A stretch of DNA of 64,000 nucleotides. Source: Geminicoccaceae bacterium. GTDB lineage: Bacteria > Pseudomonadota > Alphaproteobacteria > Geminicoccales > Geminicoccaceae. A program made the translations under genes and the position numbers. The stretch's first letter is position 1; every line of letters starts with the position of its first letter. The stretch is from NCBI GenBank assembly GCA_020638465.1, contig JACKIM010000001.1, forward strand, positions 62,001 through 126,000, in the 5' to 3' direction. The notes below the pieces were generated by a model. The model was not told the origin of the DNA. It saw only the letters and a program-made list of their open reading frames with translations, and made no database searches. Positions 1-8,294 of this stretch are shown here, in pieces.

Positions 1-1213
1 GGCAAGGGAACTGCTCGAAGAGGTGCAGATCCCGCAACCGGAAGAGCGCCTGCGGCAATATCCGCATCAGCTCTCGGGCGGACAACGGCAGCGGGTGATG
101 ATCGCCATGGCGCTGGCCAACCGGCCTGAAATCCTGATCGCGGACGAACCCACAACCGCACTCGACGTCACGGTTCAGGCGCAGATCCTCCAGCTCATCC
201 ATGAGCTCAAGCAGCGCTACGGCATGGCCGTCATTCTCATCACCCACGACCTTACCGTCGTGGAGCAGTTCGCCGATCACGTCTACGTCATGCAGCATGG
301 CGAGGTTCGCGAGCACAATGCCACCCGGGAACTGTTCGCCGATCCGCGACATCCCTACACGCGCCGCCTTCTCTCGTCCGAACCCAAAGGGGTTGCGGCC
401 GCCTTGCAGGCGGACAGCGGCGTGATTCTCGAAGGTGAAAAGGTCAGGGTCGTTTTCCAGCTCAAGAAAGGCGGAATCTTCAGTTCGGCCACAACCGAGC
501 TGGTGGCCGTCGACAATCTCGACATTCGGCTGCACCGCTCAGAGACCCTTGGGCTCGTGGGTGAATCGGGCTCGGGCAAGACCACGTTCGGCCAGGCGCT
601 CCTGCGGCTCATCCACAACGATGGCGGGCGGATCGTCTTCGACGGCCAGCCGATCGACGGTTTCGACCGCAAGGCGATGAAGCCCTTGCGCAGCCATATG
701 CAGATCGTCTTCCAGGATCCGTTCTCTTCGCTCAACCCGCGCATGAGTGTCCGCCAGATCATCGAGGAAGGGCTGATCGTCAACAATATCGGCACCAACG
801 GCAACGACAGGCTTGAGAAAGTTCGACAGGCACTGCGCGATTCGGGCATGCCCGACGATATACTCTCGCGCTTTCCCCATGAATTCTCGGGAGGCCAGCG
901 CCAGCGGCTGGCCATTGCCCGCGCGATTGCCATGGAACCCGAATTCATCCTGCTGGACGAACCGACCTCGGCCCTTGATCTTTCCGTTCAGGCACAGATC
1001 ATCGAGCTGTTGCGCAAGCTCCAGCGCGAGCGCGGGCTTTCCTATCTCTTCATCAGCCATGACCTGAAGGTCGTGCGCGCCTTGTGCCACCGGGTCATGG
1101 TCATGCAGTTCGGCAGGATCGTCGAACAGGGACCGGTGAGCGAAGTGCTGGTCAACCCGCAAACCGACTATACCCGCAAACTCGTTCGTGCCGCCTTCGA
1201 AATCGCGGCCTGA
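1..1213 (+). CDS. Peptide/oligosaccharide-type ABC importer, fused dual ATPase (5' end cut by window)
   Basis: Cytoplasmic ATPase that powers an importer of the oligopeptide (Opp/Dpp) family. The reading frame is open from base 2, so the true start lies outside the window. What remains is the end of the first nucleotide-binding domain, with signature LSGGQ and Walker B ILIADEPTTALD. A complete second domain follows, with Walker A GESGSGKTT, signature FSGGQ and Walker B FILLDEPTSALD. It is therefore an OppD-OppF fusion. It ends 12 bases before a GH4 glycosidase and leads a run of sugar-hydrolysing genes. Opp-family importers that take up alpha-galactosides are known in rhizobia (the agp system), so an oligosaccharide substrate is the likely inference here. 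The family call is firm; the substrate is not. Confidence 0.93.
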   Translation, partial: ARELLEEVQIPQPEERLRQYPHQLSGGQRQRVMIAMALANRPEILIADEPTTALDVTVQAQILQLIHELKQRYGMAVILITHDLTVVEQFADHVYVMQHGEVREHNATRELFADPRHPYTRRLLSSEPKGVAAALQADSGVILEGEKVRVVFQLKKGGIFSSATTELVAVDNLDIRLHRSETLGLVGESGSGKTTFGQALLRLIHNDGGRIVFDGQPIDGFDRKAMKPLRSHMQIVFQDPFSSLNPRMSVRQIIEEGLIVNNIGTNGNDRLEKVRQALRDSGMPDDILSRFPHEFSGGQRQRLAIARAIAMEPEFILLDEPTSALDLSVQAQIIELLRKLQRERGLSYLFISHDLKVVRALCHRVMVMQFGRIVEQGPVSEVLVNPQTDYTRKLVRAAFEIAA

Positions 1214-1225
1214 GGAAGTTCACCC

Positions 1226-2602
1226 ATGCCTGCCCATCCCAAGATCGCCTTCATCGGTGCCGGTTCGACGGTATTCACCAAGAACATCGCCGGCGACATC
1301 CTCCAGCGCCCTGCTCTCGCCCATGCCGAACTGGCATTGATGGACATCGATGCCAGGCGACTTGCCGAATCGGAGATCGTCGTCGGCAAGCTGGCCCGCA
1401 CGCTCGACGTACCTGCGCGCATCACCACCCATGCCGATCGCCGCAGCGCCCTCGATGGAGCGGACTTTGTCGTCGTCTCCTTCCAGATCGGCGGCTACGA
1501 GCCCTGCACGGTGACCGATTTCGAGATCCCGAAGAAGTTCGGCCTGCGCCAGACCATTGCCGACACGCTGGGTGTCGGCGGCATCATGCGTGGGTTGCGC
1601 ACTGTTCCCCATTTGTGGGCGATTTGCGACGACATGCGGGAAATGTGCCCAAATGCGGTCATGCTCCAGTATGTCAATCCCATGGCGATCAACACATGGG
1701 CAATAACATCCCGTTATCCCGATATTCGTCAGGTTGGTCTCTGCCACTCGGTACAGGGCACGGCCTGGGAACTCGCTCGCGATCTGGACATTCCCGTGGA
1801 GGAGATCCGCTACAGGGCCGCGGGTATCAATCACATGGCCTTTTATCTCGAATTCGAACATCGCCAAAAGGATGGTTCCTACAGGAACCTCTATCCTTCA
1901 CTCGTACAGGGCTACCGCGACGGAAAATTCCCCAAGCCGAGCCACTGGAATCCGCGCTGCCCCAACAAGGTGCGATACGAGATGCTTACCCGGTTGGGGT
2001 ATTTCGTCACCGAGAGTTCCGAGCATTTTGCCGAATATACACCGTATTTCATCAAGAACGGTCGTGAGGACCTGATCGAACGCTTCGGCGTACCGCTCGA
2101 CGAATACCCCAGACGCTGCATCGAACAGATCGACCGCTGGCGGAAACAGGCCACGGCGTTCGAAGAGGCCGAACGCGTCGAGGTCAAACCCAGCCGCGAA
2201 TATGCCTCCGAGATCATCAACTCGATGGTCACCGGAGAACCCTCTGTGATCTACGGCAATGTCGCCAACAAGGGATATATCCCCCAACTACCTCAAGGTT
2301 GTTCGGTGGAAGTTCCCACGCTGGTGGATGCCAACGGGCTGCAACCGACCGTGGTGACCGATATTCCGCCGCAGCTCGTCGCCCTCATGCGCACCAACAT
2401 CAATGTCCAGGAACTCACCGTACAGGCTATGCTGCATGAGAAGCCCGAGCACATCTATCATGCAGCCATGCTCGATCCGCACACGGCCGCCGAACTCGAT
2501 CTCGACCGGATATGGGAACTCGTCGATGCCCTGATCGAGGCCCATGGGGACTGGCTGCCGGCATGGGTCCGCAAGGACCGCCCCGCATCGGTCGCGGCCT
2601 GA
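1226..2602 (+). CDS. GH4 family glycosidase, alpha-galactosidase-like (MelA type)
   Basis: Cytoplasmic glycoside hydrolase of family 4, which uses NAD+ and a divalent metal in an oxidation-elimination mechanism. The 458-residue protein opens with the dinucleotide-binding motif GAGSTVF. It carries the VNPMAINTW block, the CHSVQG motif with the metal-binding cysteine, and GINHMAF with its histidine. Length fits the family. It lies 12 bases after the ABC ATPase and 3 bases before the halogenase homologue, so co-transcription is very likely. GH4 members act on alpha- or beta-linked galactosides, glucosides or glucuronides. Alpha-galactosidase is favoured because the last gene of the operon is a beta-galactosidase, but this is inference. 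Confidence 0.9.
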   Translation: MPAHPKIAFIGAGSTVFTKNIAGDILQRPALAHAELALMDIDARRLAESEIVVGKLARTLDVPARITTHADRRSALDGADFVVVSFQIGGYEPCTVTDFEIPKKFGLRQTIADTLGVGGIMRGLRTVPHLWAICDDMREMCPNAVMLQYVNPMAINTWAITSRYPDIRQVGLCHSVQGTAWELARDLDIPVEEIRYRAAGINHMAFYLEFEHRQKDGSYRNLYPSLVQGYRDGKFPKPSHWNPRCPNKVRYEMLTRLGYFVTESSEHFAEYTPYFIKNGREDLIERFGVPLDEYPRRCIEQIDRWRKQATAFEEAERVEVKPSREYASEIINSMVTGEPSVIYGNVANKGYIPQLPQGCSVEVPTLVDANGLQPTVVTDIPPQLVALMRTNINVQELTVQAMLHEKPEHIYHAAMLDPHTAAELDLDRIWELVDALIEAHGDWLPAWVRKDRPASVAA

Positions 2603-2605
2603 ACA

Positions 2606-4123
2606 ATGCAGACACGGCCGCCCCGTTTCGTGATCGTGGGTGGTGGCACCGCCGGATGGCTGGCGGCACTCATGATCCGCGATGCGGCCCGTCGTGCCGC
2701 CATGCCGATCCACCTCACGGTGGTGGAATCGAGTCGCATTCCCACCATCGGCGTCGGAGAGGGGACGACGGCCGTCTTTCGCATGATGCTGCGCCATTTC
2801 GGTTTCGATGAAGCCGAATTCCTGCGGGCCACCGGTGCCACGATCAAGTTCGGCATCCGTCATCGCGACTGGCGGACGACCGGCCACACCTATGACGGCC
2901 CCATCGACGATCCGCATCAGGTCCTGGGCGACACCAACGGGTCCTGGCTCGACATTCATCAGGTCGCCGCCGGGCGGTCCGTTGCCGAAACCCATCTTTT
3001 CGCCGCACTTCTCGACCGCGAGAAAAGCCCCTATGCGCGAAAACCCGATGGTTCGCTGGTTGCCGCGGGCCCCTTCCACCATGCCTATCACTTCGATCAG
3101 GCCCTGGTCGGCCAGTATCTGCGCACCAAGGCCCGGGATATCGCCGTCGTCGACGCCGAGGTTCGGGGATGCCGCATGGAGGAGGACGGCATTGCCGCCC
3201 TCATCACCGACAATGCCGGCGAGATCGAAGGTGACTTCTTCATCGACTGTTCGGGTTTCAGGCGGGTGCTGATCGAACGGCAAATGGGCGCAACGTGGAC
3301 GTCCTTTGCCGATGTCCTGCCGGTCAACCGGGCGATGCCATTCTGGCTTGAAATCCGCGAGGATGACGAGATTCCACCCTACACGCTGGCATGGGCACAG
3401 GGATCGGGCTGGATGTGGACCATACCGACACGCTACCGGCTTGGCTGCGGCTATGTCTATGACGACAGTTTCATCGGTCCCGACGAGGCCAGGGCGGAGA
3501 TCGAGGCGGCACTCGGACGGTCGATCGAACCGCGGGCCGACCTGCGCTTCGAGACGGGCCGGCTCACGTCGCCCTGGATCGGCAACTGCCTCGCGCTGGG
3601 TCTCGCTTCGAGTTTCCTCGAACCGCTGGAAGCCACCTCCATCCATGGCACCATCGTCCAGCTGATGATCTTCACCCACTTCCATCTCAAGTCACCCGCT
3701 GCCATGACGGAGGCCGACCGCCGCTCGTACAACGCAGCGGTTGCCCGGCAAGTCGATGACTTTAGCGATTTCATCAATCTGCACTATGTGAGCGAACGCG
3801 AGGACACCCCGTTCTGGCGGGCGATGCGCCATGAACGCATCGGCTTGACGACGCGCGAGCGACTGCACCGCTGGCGGTCGAAAATGCCTTCGGCCGCCGA
3901 TTTCGCCGAATTCCCCGGCCGTTTCCCGCACATCCAGCAACAACTGCACTACCCGGTGCTCGACGGGCTCGGACTGCTGTCACGCAAGATCGCTCGCGCG
4001 GAGATGGCCGCAAGACCAAGGCTGAGCGCCCACGCACGGGCAACGGCAAGATCGCTCATCGCGGAATACAGGCACGCGGCCGGCAGGACGCTCGGTCACC
4101 GCGCCTTTCTCGAATCACTGTGA
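2606..4123 (+). CDS. Flavin-dependent (tryptophan-type) halogenase homologue
   Basis: A 505-residue FAD-binding protein of the tryptophan halogenase family. FADH2-dependent members generate hypohalous acid and pass it to a substrate through a catalytic lysine. The FAD motif GGGTAGW is at residues 11-17. The lysine equivalent to PrnA Lys79 is K81, in the stretch TIKFGIRHRDW. The halogenase hallmark WxWxIP is present as WMWTIP at residues 269-274. The block SSFLEPLEATSIHG follows near residue 340. All family signatures are therefore intact. No flavin reductase gene is nearby. It sits inside a glycosidase operon, 3 bases after one GH4 gene and overlapping or touching the next. Halogenase homologues next to carbohydrate genes occur in other proteobacteria, but their substrates are largely unknown. 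The reaction here is not known. Confidence 0.88.
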   Translation: MQTRPPRFVIVGGGTAGWLAALMIRDAARRAAMPIHLTVVESSRIPTIGVGEGTTAVFRMMLRHFGFDEAEFLRATGATIKFGIRHRDWRTTGHTYDGPIDDPHQVLGDTNGSWLDIHQVAAGRSVAETHLFAALLDREKSPYARKPDGSLVAAGPFHHAYHFDQALVGQYLRTKARDIAVVDAEVRGCRMEEDGIAALITDNAGEIEGDFFIDCSGFRRVLIERQMGATWTSFADVLPVNRAMPFWLEIREDDEIPPYTLAWAQGSGWMWTIPTRYRLGCGYVYDDSFIGPDEARAEIEAALGRSIEPRADLRFETGRLTSPWIGNCLALGLASSFLEPLEATSIHGTIVQLMIFTHFHLKSPAAMTEADRRSYNAAVARQVDDFSDFINLHYVSEREDTPFWRAMRHERIGLTTRERLHRWRSKMPSAADFAEFPGRFPHIQQQLHYPVLDGLGLLSRKIARAEMAARPRLSAHARATARSLIAEYRHAAGRTLGHRAFLESL

Positions 4124-4134
4124 CAGGACCAGCC

Positions 4135-5634
4135 ATGTCGACACCATTCAAGATTGCCATCATCGGAGCCGGCAGTGTCGGTTTCACCAAGAAGCTGTGC
4201 CGGGATCTGTTCAAGGTGCCGGAATTTGCACAAGTGGAAATAGCACTTACCGATATCAATCCACACAATCTCGATATGATCCGGCAGATCATCGGGCATG
4301 TCGTCGAGGTCAACAATCTGCCGGTGACGGTCAGCGCCACGACCGACCGACGTGCCGCTCTCGAAGGAGCACGCTACATCCTCAACTGCGTGCGCATCGG
4401 CGGGCTGGATGCCTTTGCCGATGACATTCGCATCCCGTTGAAATACGGCATCGACCAGTGCGTGGGTGACACCATCTGTGCCGGCGGCATCATGTATGGC
4501 CAGCGCACCATTCCTGCCCTTCTCGAATTTGCCCGCGACATCCGCGAGGTGGCGGAGCCGGGCGCGTGGCTGCTCAACTATGCCAATCCCATGGCCATGA
4601 ACACATGGGCCTGCATCGACCATGGCGGCATCAACACCGTCGGCTTGTGCCACGGGGTGCAGAACGGCTGGCGGCAGATGGCCCGCGCACTGGGCATCGA
4701 CGATCACCGCGAGTTGGACATCATCTGCTCGGGTATCAATCACCAGACGTGGTACATCGATATTCGGCACGGGGATCGCGTGATCGGCAAGGACGAACTG
4801 ATCGCCGCCTTCGAACGCCATCCCGTATTCTCCCGCCAGGAGAAGGTGCGCATCGATGTGCTGAAGCGCTTTGGCTATTATTCCACGGAATCGAACGGCC
4901 ATTTGTCGGAATACCTGCCCTGGTACCGTAAAAGGGCCGACGAGATCGGCCGCTGGATCGACATGTCCGACTGGATCCACGGGGAGACCGGCGGATACCT
5001 GCGCTACTGTACAGAGAATCGCAACTGGTTCGAGGAGGATTTCCCCCGCTTCCTCGAAGAGGCGGGCCAGCCGCTCGCCGACCACGAACGCACCGACGAG
5101 CACGCCAGCCACATCATCGAGGCGATGGAGACGGGCCGCAGCTATCGTGGACACTTCAATGTCAGGAATGGCGGAATCATCACCAATCTGCCGCAGGACT
5201 GCATCATCGAGAGTCCCGGATTCGTCGACCGTTTCGGCATCAACATGATCGAGGGCATCACCTTGCCGGATGCCTGCGCCGCCACCTGCATGGCCTCGAT
5301 CAACGTCCAGCGCATGAGTGTCAGGGCGGCCATGACGGGGGATGTCGACCTTCTCAAGCTGGCGGTCCTTCACGATCCGCTGACAGGCGCCGTCTGCACA
5401 CCCGATGAAATCTGGCAGATGGTGGATGAGATGCTGGTAGCCCAGGCGGCCTGGCTGCCGCAATATGCCGATGCCATCCCGGCCGCCCGCGAAAGGCTGC
5501 GCAACCCGAAGGTCGCGACGCGGGAGTGGAACGGTGCCGCGCGGCGACAGGTCCGCAGCGTCGACGAACTCAAGAGCGCATCGGAACGGTCCGCGAGCCC
5601 CGGTCATGCACTGGGTACGAAGGTGATGGGGTGA
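4135..5634 (+). CDS. Second GH4 family glycosidase
   Basis: Second NAD+/metal-dependent GH4 hydrolase of the operon, 499 residues from ATG 4135. A GTG at 4120 would overlap the halogenase stop and add five residues; the ATG is preferred because ACAGGA lies about six bases upstream. Motifs are GAGSVGF near the N terminus, the NPMAMNTW block, LCHGVQ with the metal-binding cysteine, and GINHQTW. It is clearly a paralogue of the GH4 at 1226 but diverged, with a different residue after GINH and a longer C terminus. Two GH4 enzymes in one operon suggest different linkages or sugars, for example galactoside and glucoside or glucuronide. Which one handles which sugar cannot be read from the sequence. 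Confidence 0.9.
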   Translation: MSTPFKIAIIGAGSVGFTKKLCRDLFKVPEFAQVEIALTDINPHNLDMIRQIIGHVVEVNNLPVTVSATTDRRAALEGARYILNCVRIGGLDAFADDIRIPLKYGIDQCVGDTICAGGIMYGQRTIPALLEFARDIREVAEPGAWLLNYANPMAMNTWACIDHGGINTVGLCHGVQNGWRQMARALGIDDHRELDIICSGINHQTWYIDIRHGDRVIGKDELIAAFERHPVFSRQEKVRIDVLKRFGYYSTESNGHLSEYLPWYRKRADEIGRWIDMSDWIHGETGGYLRYCTENRNWFEEDFPRFLEEAGQPLADHERTDEHASHIIEAMETGRSYRGHFNVRNGGIITNLPQDCIIESPGFVDRFGINMIEGITLPDACAATCMASINVQRMSVRAAMTGDVDLLKLAVLHDPLTGAVCTPDEIWQMVDEMLVAQAAWLPQYADAIPAARERLRNPKVATREWNGAARRQVRSVDELKSASERSASPGHALGTKVMG

Positions 5635-7586
5635 ACACCTCGCCTGTGGAGCCGGCTCGTCTCGGCATCTGCTATTATCCCGAACACTGGGACGAAAGCC
5701 TGTGGGCGGAAGACGCATCGCGCATGCGCGAATCCGGCATCCTCTACGTGCGCATCGGCGAGTTCGCCTGGACCCGAATGGAACCGGACCCCGGGAAGCT
5801 CCGGCTCGACTGGCTGGACCGGGCCATCGAGACGCTGGGAACGGCAGGCCTGCGGGTAGTCATGTGCACCCCCACCGCTACCCCGCCGAAATGGCTGGTG
5901 GACCGCATGCCGGACATGCTGGCCGTCGATGCCGGCGGCCAGCCCCGCCGCTTCGGTTCGAGGCGCCACTACGATTTCAGCCATCAGGGCTATATCGAGG
6001 AGTGCCGCCGCATCACCCGCATTCTGGGCGAGCGCTTCGGGCGGAACCGGCATGTGGCCGCATGGCAGCTCGACAACGAATATGGTTGCCACGAGACGGT
6101 GCTGTCGTTCAGCGACACCGCACGCGACGGCTTTCGCCTCTGGTTGCAGGAACACTACACCACGATCGGTGACCTCAACCAGGCGTGGGGGAATGTCTTC
6201 TGGTCGATGGAATACCGCCACTTCGGAGAAATCGACCTTCCGTCAGCCACCGTCACCGAGGCCAATCCAGCTCACTGGATGGATTTCCGCCGCTTCGCCT
6301 CCGACAAGGTCGTCGCCTTCAACAAGGCCCAGGCGGACATCCTGCGCGAGCTCAGTCCCGGACGACGGCTTATCCACAATTTCATGGGTCGCACGCTGAG
6401 CTTCGATCACTTCGATGTCTCCGCCGACCTTGATGTGGCTTCATGGGACGCCTATCCGCTGGGCTTTCTCGAACGGTTCGGCGACACGACGCAAAAGGAG
6501 CGGTTCGAGCGGCAGGGCGATCCCGACTTCCAGGCCTTCCATCACGATCTCTACCGGACCTGCGCGGCGAAATGGTGGGTCATGGAGCTGCAGCCCGGTC
6601 CGGTGAACTGGGCACCCTGGAATCCTGCACCTCGTGCGGGGATGGTAAGACTGTGGGGAATGGAGGCCGCTGCTCACGGTGCCGAAGTGGTGAGTTACTT
6701 CCGCTGGCGGCAGGCGCCTTTCGCACAGGAACAGATGCATGCCGGTCTCCTGCGACCCGACTCGCACCCGGCACCGGGGCTTGCCGAGGCAACGCGTCTC
6801 GCCCGCGATCTGGACGAAATCGGTCCACTCGGCAACCTTGAGGCCGATGTGGCGCTGCTTTTCGACTACACTTCGGCCTGGGCCTGGGAAATCCAGCCGC
6901 AGGGCCGTGATTTCGATTACTTCACACTCGTGTTCGAGTGCTATCGCGCCTTGCGGGCCAAGGGTCTCTCCATCGATGTCCTGCGACCGGATGCCGATGA
7001 CTGGGGCAAACGAAAGCTGGTCATCGTGCCGGGACTGTTTGCCTGGAGCGAACAAAGCCGCAAGGCATTGGCTGCCTTCGAAGGCGTGGTCATGATCGGC
7101 CCCCGTTCGGGCTCGAAGACACGGACCTTCCAGATTCCCGCAGGTCTGGCGCCGGATCTCGGACCGGAGGTGATGGACATAAAGGTGACAAGAGTGGAAA
7201 GTCGCCATCCGGGGCCGATGATCGCGGTGGGCAATCATGGCCACCTGCATCGCTGGCGAGAGGATATCGAGGTCGGGCCATCGGCTGAAGCCGTGTGGCG
7301 CGACGAGGACGACATGCCCGTGCTGCTGCGTCAGGAGCGTCGCCACTATCTGGCAGGGTGGCCGACACCCGAGTTGTGGCTGTCACTTATCGACGAACTG
7401 GCGGCGGTAGCAGGTATCGATACCGTCGACCTGCCGGCGGGTCTGCGCCTGCGTCATACGGCAGCCGGAACATTCGCGTTCAACTACGACAGCCAGCAAA
7501 GCTGCGATCTTGCCGCGCTGGGCCTCAAGGGCTTTGCCCCGTCGACAGTTCCGCCTGCCGGCTGTGCCTTCGCACGCAGCCGCTAG
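5631..7586 (+). CDS. GH42 beta-galactosidase
   Basis: Retaining beta-galactosidase of family 42, 651 residues, predicted cytoplasmic because no signal peptide is visible. The start is GTG 5631: it overlaps the upstream GH4 stop and is preceded by AAGGTG, and the family N terminus LGICYYPEHW follows at once. The catalytic acid/base is E150 in LDNEYG. The nucleophile is E319 in MELQPG. The trimerisation-like and C-terminal domains follow, giving a full-length enzyme. It is the last gene of the sugar operon and converges on hutC with only six bases between them. It would release galactose from oligosaccharides brought in by the ABC importer. No galactose pathway genes are in the window. Confidence 0.93.
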   Translation: MNTSPVEPARLGICYYPEHWDESLWAEDASRMRESGILYVRIGEFAWTRMEPDPGKLRLDWLDRAIETLGTAGLRVVMCTPTATPPKWLVDRMPDMLAVDAGGQPRRFGSRRHYDFSHQGYIEECRRITRILGERFGRNRHVAAWQLDNEYGCHETVLSFSDTARDGFRLWLQEHYTTIGDLNQAWGNVFWSMEYRHFGEIDLPSATVTEANPAHWMDFRRFASDKVVAFNKAQADILRELSPGRRLIHNFMGRTLSFDHFDVSADLDVASWDAYPLGFLERFGDTTQKERFERQGDPDFQAFHHDLYRTCAAKWWVMELQPGPVNWAPWNPAPRAGMVRLWGMEAAAHGAEVVSYFRWRQAPFAQEQMHAGLLRPDSHPAPGLAEATRLARDLDEIGPLGNLEADVALLFDYTSAWAWEIQPQGRDFDYFTLVFECYRALRAKGLSIDVLRPDADDWGKRKLVIVPGLFAWSEQSRKALAAFEGVVMIGPRSGSKTRTFQIPAGLAPDLGPEVMDIKVTRVESRHPGPMIAVGNHGHLHRWREDIEVGPSAEAVWRDEDDMPVLLRQERRHYLAGWPTPELWLSLIDELAAVAGIDTVDLPAGLRLRHTAAGTFAFNYDSQQSCDLAALGLKGFAPSTVPPAGCAFARSR

Positions 7587-7592
7587 CAACGC

Positions 7593-8294
7593 TCACAGGC
7601 TCGTATGCATCCGGTAGCCGGGAGCGAAGGCCAATCGGACGAAGGTGATGGGACAGGGGCCATCGAACGTTGTACGCTCGATGATGAACAGTGCCTGTCC
7701 GGGACTGGTACCAAGTATCCGGGCTTCCTCATCACCGGCATTGCTCGCCGTGAAGGTAAAGTCGCCGCGGGTAAAGGGCGCATTGACCACCAGCCATTCA
7801 TTGGCACTGATCTTCGCCAGGTCGGCTTTCAGGATGTCCGGCGTCGCAGCGAGGTGAAGCCACCTGTCCTCGAACATGTGCGGGCGGCCGTTGGCGAGGT
7901 GCACCGCGCGCACATGCAGCATCCGCGTATCGGCCGGCAGATCGAGGCGCGCGCGGATATCGGGCGGTGGCGGCCCCTCCTCGCGATCGAGCAGGCTGTA
8001 GCCGTAACGTTCGCCACGAGCCTCGACATCATGACGGGTGATGGAAATGTCGAGAGTGGCCTTGCGTACCGGATGCAGTGCAACCCGCGTACCAGCCCTG
8101 CGACGTCGATCCAGCAAACCGGAATCCGCGAGCATCCGCAGCGCACGATTGACGGTGGAACGCGCACAGCCGAACTCGCAGGCCAGCTCGGCCTCACCCG
8201 GAATCATCTCTCCGGGCTTCCAGATGCGCGCATGGATACGGCGCAGTACTTCATCATGTACGGCCTGCCAGTTGTTCAGCGCGGTCTCGCTCAA
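7593..8294 (-). CDS. hutC: Histidine utilisation repressor HutC (GntR family, UTRA domain)
   Basis: DNA-binding repressor of the hut genes, normally released by urocanate. The 233-residue protein has an N-terminal GntR winged helix-turn-helix (residues about 8-75, including GCARSTVNRALRMLADSGLL). A UTRA effector domain follows, ending FVRLAFAPGYRM. The start is a TTG at 8294 that overlaps the hutF stop as TTGA, with GGGAG six bases upstream. A TTG start plus overlap suggests low, coupled translation. The likely operator is the palindrome at 9708-9725 between hutF and hutI. The family and context agree, so the assignment is strong. Confidence 0.93.
   Translation of the reverse strand: MSETALNNWQAVHDEVLRRIHARIWKPGEMIPGEAELACEFGCARSTVNRALRMLADSGLLDRRRRAGTRVALHPVRKATLDISITRHDVEARGERYGYSLLDREEGPPPPDIRARLDLPADTRMLHVRAVHLANGRPHMFEDRWLHLAATPDILKADLAKISANEWLVVNAPFTRGDFTFTASNAGDEEARILGTSPGQALFIIERTTFDGPCPITFVRLAFAPGYRMHTSL

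Noticed and set aside
5526..5630. Upstream start for the GH42 gene
   Set aside because: It would overlap the GH4 gene by over 100 bases. GTG 5631 has a good ribosome-binding site and matches the family N terminus.
4096..5718. 540-codon open frame on the minus strand across the second GH4 gene
   Set aside because: It is the reverse image of two well-supported glycosidase genes, has no recognisable motif, and would place a long gene fully opposite conserved catalytic blocks.
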